Positions 1 to 7,855 of a stretch of 64,000 nt of DNA are shown piece by piece. Every line of letters starts with the position of its first letter. Positions within the stretch are counted from its first letter, which is position 1. Below the pieces are notes generated by a model. That model did not search any database. It was not told the DNA's origin and saw only the letters and a program-made list of their open reading frames with translations. The DNA is from Maricaulis sp017643475 (GTDB lineage: Bacteria > Pseudomonadota > Alphaproteobacteria > Caulobacterales > Maricaulaceae), in assembly GCF_047123815.1 (NCBI RefSeq), contig NZ_CP138920.1, positions 868,001 through 932,000 on the forward strand, in the 5' to 3' direction. Both the position numbers and the translations under genes were made by a program.

Positions 1-223
1 TCTCGACACGCGCCCGCTGGGCCTCGTCCAGACCGCGCCACGTGGTCGAGCGGGTATTCACCAGCGCCTTGGCACCCACAGCCTCCAGCCAGAGCGGTGC
101 CTTCGCCGCCAGGTCAGCCTCGGCGCGGATGTCGACAAATGTGTAGGCCGTGCCCGCCGCATCCATCGCCTTCATGGCTTTCTTGCAGGTGTCGCAATTC
201 TTCAACCCGTACAGCGTGGTCAT
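1..223 (-). CDS. Arsenate reductase (ArsC/Spx/MgsR family)-like protein, C-terminus beyond window
   Basis: The visible 74 codons begin with a thioredoxin-fold strand followed by NCDTCKKA, the CxxC-type start of the ArsC/Spx/MgsR family, and later show VNTRSTTWR, a conserved part of this fold. Family members are small cytosolic thiol proteins; many are annotated as arsenate reductase-like without a proven substrate. The ATG at 223 is preceded by GGGAGA at good spacing. The gene runs off the left edge, so about one third of the usual 110-120 residues is missing. A terminator separates it from the ABC permease gene upstream, so it probably has its own transcript. Family call is firm; function is inferred. 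Confidence 0.8.
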   Translation of the reverse strand, partial: MTTLYGLKNCDTCKKAMKAMDAAGTAYTFVDIRAEADLAAKAPLWLEAVGAKALVNTRSTTWRGLDEAQRARVE

Positions 224-239
224 GATGTCTCCCGGAATC

Positions 240-268
240 AAAAAGGGAGCAGAACTAGGCCCGCTCCC
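240..268 (-). terminator. Rho-independent terminator after the ABC-permease/peptidase gene
   Basis: On the minus strand, GGGAGC pairs with GCTCCC around a 12-nt loop and is followed directly by five T residues. It lies 35 bp past the stop of the permease/peptidase gene and ahead of the ArsC-like gene. The plus-strand reading is also flanked by T residues, so it may work in both directions. Confidence 0.7.
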
Positions 269-302
269 TCTTTTCATTTCAAGCGTGAAACGCTGATCGG
301 TT

Positions 303-3300
303 TTACTCGATCGTCACGCGCGACAGGTTGTCGTCGGAATTACGATCGACCAGCTTGTTGTACGGATCGATACCGACATAAAGCGGCTCCTCGTCAACAA
401 TCAGCTCGAACCGCATCGTGTTCTCGTTCACACGGTGCTTCTCCATGTAGAGCACGTGGTCGGAACCCTCGATAGCTCCCTCGAGATCACGGGTGAACAC
501 CCCGATATCGATCAGATAGTCGATCGCCTCCTCGGTCTGCTGGCCTTCGCCATCAGCCTCGAACTTGCGGGCCTCGACATCGATCACGACATCCCAGCGG
601 CCATCTTCCCGCTGCGTCGCCGTCGCGTCGGTGACCTGCAGATCAAACAGGATGATCCGCTCGAAGAAGTCGGTGATCACACTATCCCACTCCGGACCGG
701 CTTCCTCGCGTAGTATACGCAGGAAATCGAGCGTGGTGGCATAGGGTTCGGACGAGAAGGCCCGCTCCTCGATCAGACGCTGCAGGGCACGGTTCACGGT
801 GTCTTCACCGATATAGTCCTGCAGGGCGTACATGATCACAGAGCCCTTGCGATAGTGGATGTATTGCTGGTTCTCGACCCGATAGAGCGGCTGCTCCTCG
901 ATGGCTTCTGAACCACGCGATCCCAGATAGCTGTCCAGCTCGTATTTGAGGAAGCGACGCATCGCGTCCTCGCCATACTCCTGGCGCATGACCATCAGCG
1001 CAGAATATTGAGCGAAGGATTCGATCAGCATCGTGCCACCCTGGACATTGGCTGCCATCACCTGGTGCGCCCACCACTGGTGCGCCGCTTCGTGCGCGGT
1101 GACGTAGTAGACATAGTCAATGGCGTCCGGATCCGTCAGATCACCGATGAAACCAATGCCTTCCGAATACGGGATCGTGTTCGGGAAGGATTGGGCAAAG
1201 GTCTGATAGGACGGGAATTCCAGAATACGGAACTGGCTGTACTGGAACGGGCTGTGCACCTGGGAGAAGTAACGCAGGGAGTCAGCCGAAGCCTCAATCA
1301 TGCGCTCGACATTCCAGTCATGCGGCTGGTGATAGAAGACCTGCAGATTGATGCCGTCAAACTCCTGTTCGGCAACTTCATAATCGGCAGACAGCCACGA
1401 GTAGAAGTTCAGGATCGGGCGATCCATGATGTACTCGTAACAGGCACGGTCACGACCGGATGCGTCCTGTTCGGACCATTCCCGCTCAAGATAACCCGGT
1501 GCCACCGCGATTTCGCCCGCCACGGTGCAGACCTCCGTGCGGAAATCGACAAAGTGGGCAGACTGGCCAAAGCCACTTTCAAACCAGCGATGCTCGTCCT
1601 CAAGCGGATAGGCCCGCGGCAGAGGCTCCAGACCTTCACGACGACGCTGCTGCCGATCCTGCAGGAACCATCCCTGGTTCACACCGATCTGCGGCATGGA
1701 CTCGCCGTTGCTAAAGAAGGTGCCGTTGTAGTTGACCGTCGTCACATTGCCGCTGTTACGGAAACCGGGATTGTTGCGATGGACCTCAAAGTCCAGCGTC
1801 CGCACTTCGCCCGGCTGCATCGGCGGTTCCAGCGTGAAGGAATAGATGTACATGCCTTCGTCAGTCGTGTCGGGCGTTGCGCCTTCCATCTCTTGACGGA
1901 CCACAGTCGTGCCCGCGCCATAGGACAGCCAGAGCGTATCCAGCGGCGCCTCGGTCTGGTTTTCCATCACATACTGACCCACCGCTTCATACCGGCGGTC
2001 TTCCGGATAAATCTCGACTTCATAGGATGTCGCCGTGATCGTCGGCTGAGGCAGATCTACGAGATGGTCGTAGGTCCGCTCATACTCCGCACGCATGGTG
2101 CGCGCCTGCGGTCCGGAGACATACTGGTTGATGACATTGGTGTTGTAGAAGATCCAACCACCGGTCACCCCGGCACCGATCAGCGAAATCATCGCCAGAC
2201 CTGCCGTTGCGGGGGTAAAGCCGACAAACAGGTTCTTCAGACGAGTACCGATCGGGGTGAGCGCGCCACGGCTCCAGAGCTGATAGGCCAGTACCATGAG
2301 GAACAGGGCCCAGAAGCTCCAATACAGCGTGAACCAGAGTGAGATGCCCAGGAAGTGGCCATACCCGTTCATATCCGAATACGGAGCTCCGGGTGAACCG
2401 CCATACTGATAGAGATTATGGTCAAAACCGATCTGGCTCATGATCAACGAAGCCACGAAGAAGACCAGCATGGCCGCCATGCCCAGCCAGCGATTATTCA
2501 GCAGAACCTGCAGGAAAATCGCCAGCGCGGACAGCAAGGCCGCCGGCACAATGATCTCCATCACCGACCGGATGAAGTACTGATCCATCTCGATGGCCGT
2601 ATAACCCATCGCCAGCTGAGACAGTGCCGCAGCAACAACGGCCACTACGGCTAGCGAAAGGATGACGACCATCATCGCCAGGAATTTCGAGGTGATAAAT
2701 ACCCAGCTCGGTGTCGGCGTCGCATCCGTGATTTCGTTGAAACGGAAACGACGTTCGCGCCACATCAGTTCAGCCGCGTAATAGATCACGATGATGATCG
2801 GGATGATCGAATAAGCACCATTGATGGTGTTCATCATGACCCGAGTGACCGGATAATTATCTGTGCCGTAAATGCCATTGGCGAAGAAGAATCCGGGCAC
2901 GGTATTGAACAAACCGAACGCCAGGATCACCCAGAAGGCGACGTTCAGGACAACACCTTTCACCTCGAATCCGAGGCGCGCGACGAACTGCTGACGCGTT
3001 GTCGTCCCGTTCAGGACCGGCTGCATGCGCGGCAGTTCAAGATCAGAGATCGCGCTCTTCGGTCCAACAGCCGCCTGCGCCTTGCTCTTCTTGGACGCGC
3101 TCGCCGAACCGCCCTTGCGGAAGCGGAAAGTGAACACGCTGAGCAGCAACAAGGCCAGACCGATACCGATCCAGATCAGGCGGTTCATCAGGAACAGCCC
3201 CTCGAACGGAATGACCTGGGTATTGGCCTCGAATGCGGTCCAATAGCGTGTCACTTCGCCGAATGTGTTGAAGGCAAACGGATCGATCAGCGCGAACTCG

Positions 3301-3908
3301 TCACGCAATTCCGGCTCCTGGCCGGCGATTGCGCTGCCGACAAAATAGAGCACCAACAGGCCGAGGAAGGCGACCCAGACGAAGATCTGGGAGCGGGTGA
3401 AATTGGCGACGGCGAACAAGACCGTGCCCACGACCCACATATTGACCAGGCCGATGGAGGCATAGACGTAGAGATACCAGCCCAGATTGGTCGGTCCGAT
3501 CAGCTCCTGGTCCAGCCAGGGCATCATGGAACCGATCAGGAAGGCGAGCGGTACGGATGCGAAACACAATGCCGTCGCGATGAAACCGCCTGTGAACCGT
3601 CCCAAGACAAAGTCGAACTCCTTCACCGGACGGGAGAAGAAGAGCTCTTCCGACTTGAAACTTCGGTCACGAATTACGCCGGACGACAGAAACGCCGCCG
3701 GGATCAGCCCCCCGAAGAGGGAGAAAATCATGATGTTGATGGTCAGGGCGTTGGGCGAATTGATATTCGTCGCACCGCCGCCGCCCACCTGGATGTTGTC
3801 AATGGTGACACCGCCAAACACCAGCAGGAAGAAGATGGCGAAGACGGCAATGAATACGGGAGAGAAGAGCTGATAGCGAACCTCAAACCCGGCGATCTTG
3901 GAGAGCAT
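303..3908 (-). CDS. ABC transporter permease fused to an M1-family aminopeptidase domain
   Basis: A 1201-residue protein. The first about 580 residues hold two ABC-2-type membrane blocks with many hydrophobic segments; the last about 580 residues are an M1 (gluzincin) peptidase domain, with the zinc motif HEAAH at residues 939-943 and a glutamate in IESFAQY at about residue 963. By my count that glutamate lies one residue further from the motif than in canonical M1 enzymes. Such permease-peptidase fusions occur in Caulobacterales and Bacteroidetes; the substrate is unknown. The peptidase domain should lie outside the cytoplasm if it follows the last membrane segment. The ATG at 3908 has GGAGC upstream and follows the ATPase gene by 29 bp, so the two form one exporter operon. 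Confidence 0.9.
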   Translation of the reverse strand: MLSKIAGFEVRYQLFSPVFIAVFAIFFLLVFGGVTIDNIQVGGGGATNINSPNALTINIMIFSLFGGLIPAAFLSSGVIRDRSFKSEELFFSRPVKEFDFVLGRFTGGFIATALCFASVPLAFLIGSMMPWLDQELIGPTNLGWYLYVYASIGLVNMWVVGTVLFAVANFTRSQIFVWVAFLGLLVLYFVGSAIAGQEPELRDEFALIDPFAFNTFGEVTRYWTAFEANTQVIPFEGLFLMNRLIWIGIGLALLLLSVFTFRFRKGGSASASKKSKAQAAVGPKSAISDLELPRMQPVLNGTTTRQQFVARLGFEVKGVVLNVAFWVILAFGLFNTVPGFFFANGIYGTDNYPVTRVMMNTINGAYSIIPIIIVIYYAAELMWRERRFRFNEITDATPTPSWVFITSKFLAMMVVILSLAVVAVVAAALSQLAMGYTAIEMDQYFIRSVMEIIVPAALLSALAIFLQVLLNNRWLGMAAMLVFFVASLIMSQIGFDHNLYQYGGSPGAPYSDMNGYGHFLGISLWFTLYWSFWALFLMVLAYQLWSRGALTPIGTRLKNLFVGFTPATAGLAMISLIGAGVTGGWIFYNTNVINQYVSGPQARTMRAEYERTYDHLVDLPQPTITATSYEVEIYPEDRRYEAVGQYVMENQTEAPLDTLWLSYGAGTTVVRQEMEGATPDTTDEGMYIYSFTLEPPMQPGEVRTLDFEVHRNNPGFRNSGNVTTVNYNGTFFSNGESMPQIGVNQGWFLQDRQQRRREGLEPLPRAYPLEDEHRWFESGFGQSAHFVDFRTEVCTVAGEIAVAPGYLEREWSEQDASGRDRACYEYIMDRPILNFYSWLSADYEVAEQEFDGINLQVFYHQPHDWNVERMIEASADSLRYFSQVHSPFQYSQFRILEFPSYQTFAQSFPNTIPYSEGIGFIGDLTDPDAIDYVYYVTAHEAAHQWWAHQVMAANVQGGTMLIESFAQYSALMVMRQEYGEDAMRRFLKYELDSYLGSRGSEAIEEQPLYRVENQQYIHYRKGSVIMYALQDYIGEDTVNRALQRLIEERAFSSEPYATTLDFLRILREEAGPEWDSVITDFFERIILFDLQVTDATATQREDGRWDVVIDVEARKFEADGEGQQTEEAIDYLIDIGVFTRDLEGAIEGSDHVLYMEKHRVNENTMRFELIVDEEPLYVGIDPYNKLVDRNSDDNLSRVTIE

Positions 3909-3937
3909 GACGTGCTCCTTTCAGACAGGGTTTGAAA

Positions 3938-4825
3938 TCAGGCCGCAGCCGCTTCGGATTGACCACCACGGATGGTGGCGAAATAGACGTCTTCCAGATC
4001 CGGCTGGATGGATTCAAAGCCATCACCCGGGTCGCTGTCCGCCAATACGTGGATACGCACCTTACCGACCGTCAGACGCTCGGAGATGATCTGGTACTTG
4101 CCACGCAGGCCCGCCAACTCGGATTTCTCGATTGTCTTTGCCCAGACCTTGCCGTTCAGATCTGCAATGAGGTCATTCGGCGCTCCAGCAGAAACAATCT
4201 GGCCGCGGTTCATGATGGCCATTTGCGGACACAGGTCAGCCACGTCTTCAACGATGTGCGTGGACAGGATAACCACGACATTCTCACCGATTTCAGACAG
4301 CAGGTTGTGGAAGCGGTTACGCTCTTCCGGGTCGAGGCCGGCAGTCGGCTCGTCGACGATGATCAGCTGCGGGTCACCCAGCAAGGCCTGGGCGATGCCG
4401 AAACGCTGGCGCATGCCGCCGGAATAACTGGCAACGGCCTTGTTGGCGTGCTGGGACAGGTTGGTCTGTTCGAGCAGTGTATCCACCACAGTCTTGCGCT
4501 CCTTGGCGTTCGACAGGCCCTTGAGCACAGCCAGGTGGTCCAGCATGGCGCGCGCCGACATGCGCGGATAGACGCCGAAATCCTGGGGCAGATAACCCAG
4601 CGTGGCGCGCAGGGCCTGCGGGTCCTTGAGAATATCGATATCACCAAAGGTCAGGCTGCCCTGATCCGGTGATTGCAGCGTGGCGATCGTGCGCATCAGC
4701 GACGACTTGCCCGCGCCATTCGGGCCCAGCAGCCCGAACATCCCCTTGGGGATGGAAAGCGACACGCCATCGAGCGCGCGCACCTTGTTGCCATAGGTTT
4801 TCGTAAGTCCGGATAGTTCCAGCAT
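3938..4825 (-). CDS. ABC transporter ATP-binding protein (partner of the permease/M1 fusion)
   Basis: A cytosolic ABC ATPase of about 295 residues that should energise the adjacent permease/peptidase. Walker A GPNGAGKS is at residues 34-41, the signature reads YSGGMRQR, and Walker B IIVDEP is followed by TAGLD. The chosen ATG at 4825 is preceded by GGGAG at a normal distance; the frame stays open upstream to 4879, but that extension lacks a ribosome-binding site and the family normally starts at the LTKTYG strand. It lies 29 bp before the permease gene on the same strand. The transported substrate cannot be deduced. Confidence 0.93.
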   Translation of the reverse strand: MLELSGLTKTYGNKVRALDGVSLSIPKGMFGLLGPNGAGKSSLMRTIATLQSPDQGSLTFGDIDILKDPQALRATLGYLPQDFGVYPRMSARAMLDHLAVLKGLSNAKERKTVVDTLLEQTNLSQHANKAVASYSGGMRQRFGIAQALLGDPQLIIVDEPTAGLDPEERNRFHNLLSEIGENVVVILSTHIVEDVADLCPQMAIMNRGQIVSAGAPNDLIADLNGKVWAKTIEKSELAGLRGKYQIISERLTVGKVRIHVLADSDPGDGFESIQPDLEDVYFATIRGGQSEAAAA

Positions 4826-4991
4826 AACAGCTCCCACGGGCCCTGTCGGCCCGGTCCCTCGCAATGTAACTCCTAGCATAAGCCTATTCTGGCTCAGCCG
4901 TGCCGAACAAATGAGCTTTTGTTTAGTCTTGGCGAAAGGGGGATGGTTTGCGGGGGCGTCCCGCTAGGTTGTGACTTCCGTCGCAGCGCGT

Positions 4992-5663
4992 TCAAGAGCT
5001 GCTGGATCTGCCAGTCCAAGCCAAGGCATTTATGGAGACGGGCGCTCCAACTTGGGCCACGTTTTCACGCTTCGCATACTTGTTCATCTGCTCACGAACC
5101 CAATGCCAATGAATCCGTCTGGTGATGTATTGCACCGCTGTCGCACCAGCGAACATCACCGCCATGACCGTCAGCTCGGACTGCACAGCATCCGGCGAAA
5201 ACCCTGGGAAACCGACAGAAGCCAACAATGACGGAGCGAAAGCCACCAAGCCGCCCAATAAGGCACTATGGGTGAGGACGAGCCAGCGGGACCGCCCGTC
5301 GAAAAAGTACAGCGGATTGTATTTTCGCACCCCGGCTCCGCTCAATCGCTTGGCCCGGAAATATGACCGTGTAAGCTGCCTTGCCAGCCGAAAGCGGACG
5401 CGTTCCACAGTTGTTGGAGCAAAGGCTTTCCACCCAAGCTGAACTGTGAACCGGGCTGCAACGACGGCTGCGACAAAAATCGGCAGCAGCGCTATGACCT
5501 TGAATGGCCAATCCGGAAGGCTGAGTTCGTTCAGGATAAGATTCAAAACCACAACCAGCATAACGGACAGGCCAGCAACCATGACCACAAATGCATACTC
5601 TCGACTCTGCAAAAGCCAGTATTCGCGTGGTATCCTGATTGATCTGTCTTGAGCCCGAAGCAT
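4992..5663 (-). CDS. Hypothetical multi-pass membrane protein
   Basis: About 223 residues with roughly four hydrophobic segments: two near the N-terminus (YAFVVMVAGLS and FKVIALLPIFV regions) and two in the second half (WLVLTHSALLGG and LTVMAVMFAGA). The region between the pairs is basic, with several RxxR clusters, and is probably cytosolic. I recognise no family. The ATG at 5663 is preferred because the upstream extension to 5723 would run into the ispG stop; the ribosome-binding site is weak. It lies between ispG and the ABC exporter on the same strand, and its codon use looks less G+C-rich than its neighbours by eye, so it may be accessory. Confidence 0.65.
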   Translation of the reverse strand: MLRAQDRSIRIPREYWLLQSREYAFVVMVAGLSVMLVVVLNLILNELSLPDWPFKVIALLPIFVAAVVAARFTVQLGWKAFAPTTVERVRFRLARQLTRSYFRAKRLSGAGVRKYNPLYFFDGRSRWLVLTHSALLGGLVAFAPSLLASVGFPGFSPDAVQSELTVMAVMFAGATAVQYITRRIHWHWVREQMNKYAKRENVAQVGAPVSINALAWTGRSSSS

Positions 5664-5719
5664 CACTTTACCGTGACGATTGGTGCGCCCGTCTGCAAGC
5701 GAAAATCGCGAAAATCGCG

Positions 5720-6853
5720 TCAAACGTTCTCGGTTTCAGCACGCATTTCCTCAGCGCGTTTCTCAACCATTTCAACGATATGTTCGACCATCTCCTCGTT
5801 GGAGACATTGTGGTCGGGTCGGCCGGAGACATACATCTTGCCACGGCCAGCACCACCGCCGGTAAATCCAAGATCGGTCATCAGCGCTTCACCCGGACCA
5901 TTGACGACACAGCCGATGATGGACAGCGAAATGGGTTCGGAAATGTGCGCCAGACGCTCTTCCAGCGTCTGCACCGTGCGGATCACGTCAAACCCCTGAC
6001 GCGCGCAGGACGGACAGGCGATGATATTGACGCCTCGCGTGCGCAGGCCCAGCGATTTGAGGATATCAAAACCGACACGGACCTCTTCCTCCGGCTCGGC
6101 CGACAGGGACACACGGATGGTGTCACCGATGCCCGCCCACAGGAGGGAGCCGATACCGATGGAGGATTTCACCGTGCCGATGCGCTGCCCACCGGCCTCG
6201 GTGACACCAAGATGCAGCGGCGCATCAGTCGCTTCCGACAAAGCCTGATAAGCGGCCACGGTCAGGAAGGCGTCGGACGCCTTCACCGAGATCTTGTAAT
6301 CGCGGAAATCGAGATCCTCGAGGATGCGGGCGTGGTCCAGCGCGCTTTCCACCATCGCCTCGGGACAGGGCTCGCCGTATTTTTCCAGCAGGTGTTTTTC
6401 CAGCGAACCGGCATTCACACCGATGCGGATGGCACAGCCATGATCGCGCGCGGCCTGGACGACATCCTTTACCCGGTCCATCGAACCGATATTGCCCGGA
6501 TTGATGCGCAGGCAGGCTGCGCCCGCCTCTGCCGCCTCGATACCGCGCTTGTAGTGAAAATGGATATCGGCAATCAGCGGCACGGTCGCTGCGCGGGCGA
6601 TTTCCCGGAACGCGGCAGTCGACGCCTCGTCCGGACAGGACACACGCACCAGATCGACGCCGGCCTCTTCACAACGACGGATCTGGTCGATCGTCGCGCC
6701 GGCATCAGCAGTCACGGTATTGGTCATGGTCTGGACGGTAATCGGCGCATCACCGCCGACCTGCAGATCACCGACCTTGATCTTGCGGCTCTTGCGACGC
6801 TCGATCATGCGCCACGGACGAACGCTGCGCGGATCTTTGCTGAGGTCGGACAT
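5720..6853 (-). CDS. ispG: 4-hydroxy-3-methylbut-2-en-1-yl diphosphate synthase (flavodoxin)
   Basis: IspG (GcpE) reduces methylerythritol cyclodiphosphate to HMBPP in the MEP isoprenoid pathway using a [4Fe-4S] cluster. The protein shows the TIM-barrel N-terminal part (VQTMTNTVTADAGAT) and the C-terminal cluster region with ACPSCAR and GCVVNGPGEA, carrying the three cysteines and the glutamate ligand. I place the start at the ATG at 6853, which has GGAG nine bases upstream; a TTG at 6868 would include that Shine-Dalgarno itself. Length about 377 residues matches the short bacterial form. It lies 73 bp after the RodZ-like gene. Confidence 0.96.
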   Translation of the reverse strand: MSDLSKDPRSVRPWRMIERRKSRKIKVGDLQVGGDAPITVQTMTNTVTADAGATIDQIRRCEEAGVDLVRVSCPDEASTAAFREIARAATVPLIADIHFHYKRGIEAAEAGAACLRINPGNIGSMDRVKDVVQAARDHGCAIRIGVNAGSLEKHLLEKYGEPCPEAMVESALDHARILEDLDFRDYKISVKASDAFLTVAAYQALSEATDAPLHLGVTEAGGQRIGTVKSSIGIGSLLWAGIGDTIRVSLSAEPEEEVRVGFDILKSLGLRTRGVNIIACPSCARQGFDVIRTVQTLEERLAHISEPISLSIIGCVVNGPGEALMTDLGFTGGGAGRGKMYVSGRPDHNVSNEEMVEHIVEMVEKRAEEMRAETENV

Positions 6854-6926
6854 GCGAAAACGCTCCAATCAGGTTTCAGACCCGATATAGCGGCTTCATG
6901 TGGCGCTTTCGAGAGGATGAACGCGC

Positions 6927-7772
6927 TTAGCGCTCGCCTTGTGCAGTTTCCGCCTGTGCCAGAACCGGCTGGTTCTCTACGGATAGGCCTTCCTCGCCCA
7001 GCGAACCGACAAGCTCGCCGTCTACCTCCAGCTGGATGGCACCGGCATTGCGGGCGGAAACGGTCAGACCGTCTTCCTGGGCCCGATAGGCTTCACCTGC
7101 CGCCAGCTCACGCGCAAAAAGCACACGGCCAGAGGCGTCGCGCACTTCAAACCAGGTCGGCGCTGTGGCCCGCATGATCACGTCCTGTGCCACGGTGGCC
7201 GTTCCCAGCGGCAGGTCCGACCAGATATCGGCGACCGTCACCGGCTGGCGATTGGCGGCGAAATCCTCGCGCGCCCAGGCCGGAGCAGCGTCCGGCGGCG
7301 ATGGCATATTGGTCAGGCCGGTGTCATTGCCTGCCTGCTCGGCATACCAGAAGGCAACAGCCGCAACGCTGGCCAGGATCATGGCAGCGCCAAAAACACC
7401 GCGTGGCAGCTTGATTTCGCGACGGGTCTGGGCCGCAGCCGTCGGCTGGGCACGACCTGTTTCGGTATCCACTTCACGTTTGAACTGGTCAACGATGGCG
7501 ATGCTGTCCAGGGACAGGAAACCGGCATAGGTCCGCAGATAACCAATAGCATAGGCACGCGCCGGAAGGCCGCGCGGATCCATGGTTTCAATCGCTTCAA
7601 GATAATCCTTGCGGATACGGGTCTGGGTGGCGGCCTCATCCAGGCTCAGCCCGGCTTTTTCACGCGCCTCACGCAGGCGTTCACCTGCAGAAAGCTGGAG
7701 AATATCTACGCCTTCATCTGCAAACACAGCATCAACTGGGACAAAGCCCGTGCTCATAGCTTGACTCGACAT
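6927..7772 (-). CDS. RodZ-like protein: N-terminal HTH, one membrane segment, C-terminal DUF4115
   Basis: An Xre-type helix-turn-helix similar to RodZ occupies about residues 32-95 (GERLREAREKAGLSLDEAA, then RIRKDYLEAIE and GYLRTYAGFL). A single hydrophobic segment follows at about 126-144, and a beta-rich periplasmic domain at about 190-270 (EVRDASGRVLFARELAAGE) is typical of DUF4115. In rod-shaped bacteria RodZ links MreB to the cell-wall machinery. The order RodZ-like then ispG is common in proteobacteria and supports the call. The ATG at 7772 is chosen; a GTG at 7778 or ATG at 7757 are alternatives, as the Shine-Dalgarno is weak. Confidence 0.85.
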   Translation of the reverse strand: MSSQAMSTGFVPVDAVFADEGVDILQLSAGERLREAREKAGLSLDEAATQTRIRKDYLEAIETMDPRGLPARAYAIGYLRTYAGFLSLDSIAIVDQFKREVDTETGRAQPTAAAQTRREIKLPRGVFGAAMILASVAAVAFWYAEQAGNDTGLTNMPSPPDAAPAWAREDFAANRQPVTVADIWSDLPLGTATVAQDVIMRATAPTWFEVRDASGRVLFARELAAGEAYRAQEDGLTVSARNAGAIQLEVDGELVGSLGEEGLSVENQPVLAQAETAQGER

Positions 7773-7855
7773 TACCACCCATCGCTCATTTCAAGAGCGA
7801 CCTCACCCAAATGCGCAATCTGAATAGCCCCCTCAGCTCGCGCACCTCGATTAGA

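Noticed and set aside
1008..2342. Long open frame antisense to the permease/M1 gene
   Set aside because: No recognisable protein and no ribosome-binding site; it is the expected shadow of a G+C-rich coding strand. The same holds for long frames antisense to ispG (5639-7177), lysC (10162-11418), the amidase (13303-14559), secA (18436-19602) and the 531-residue protein (31759-33069).
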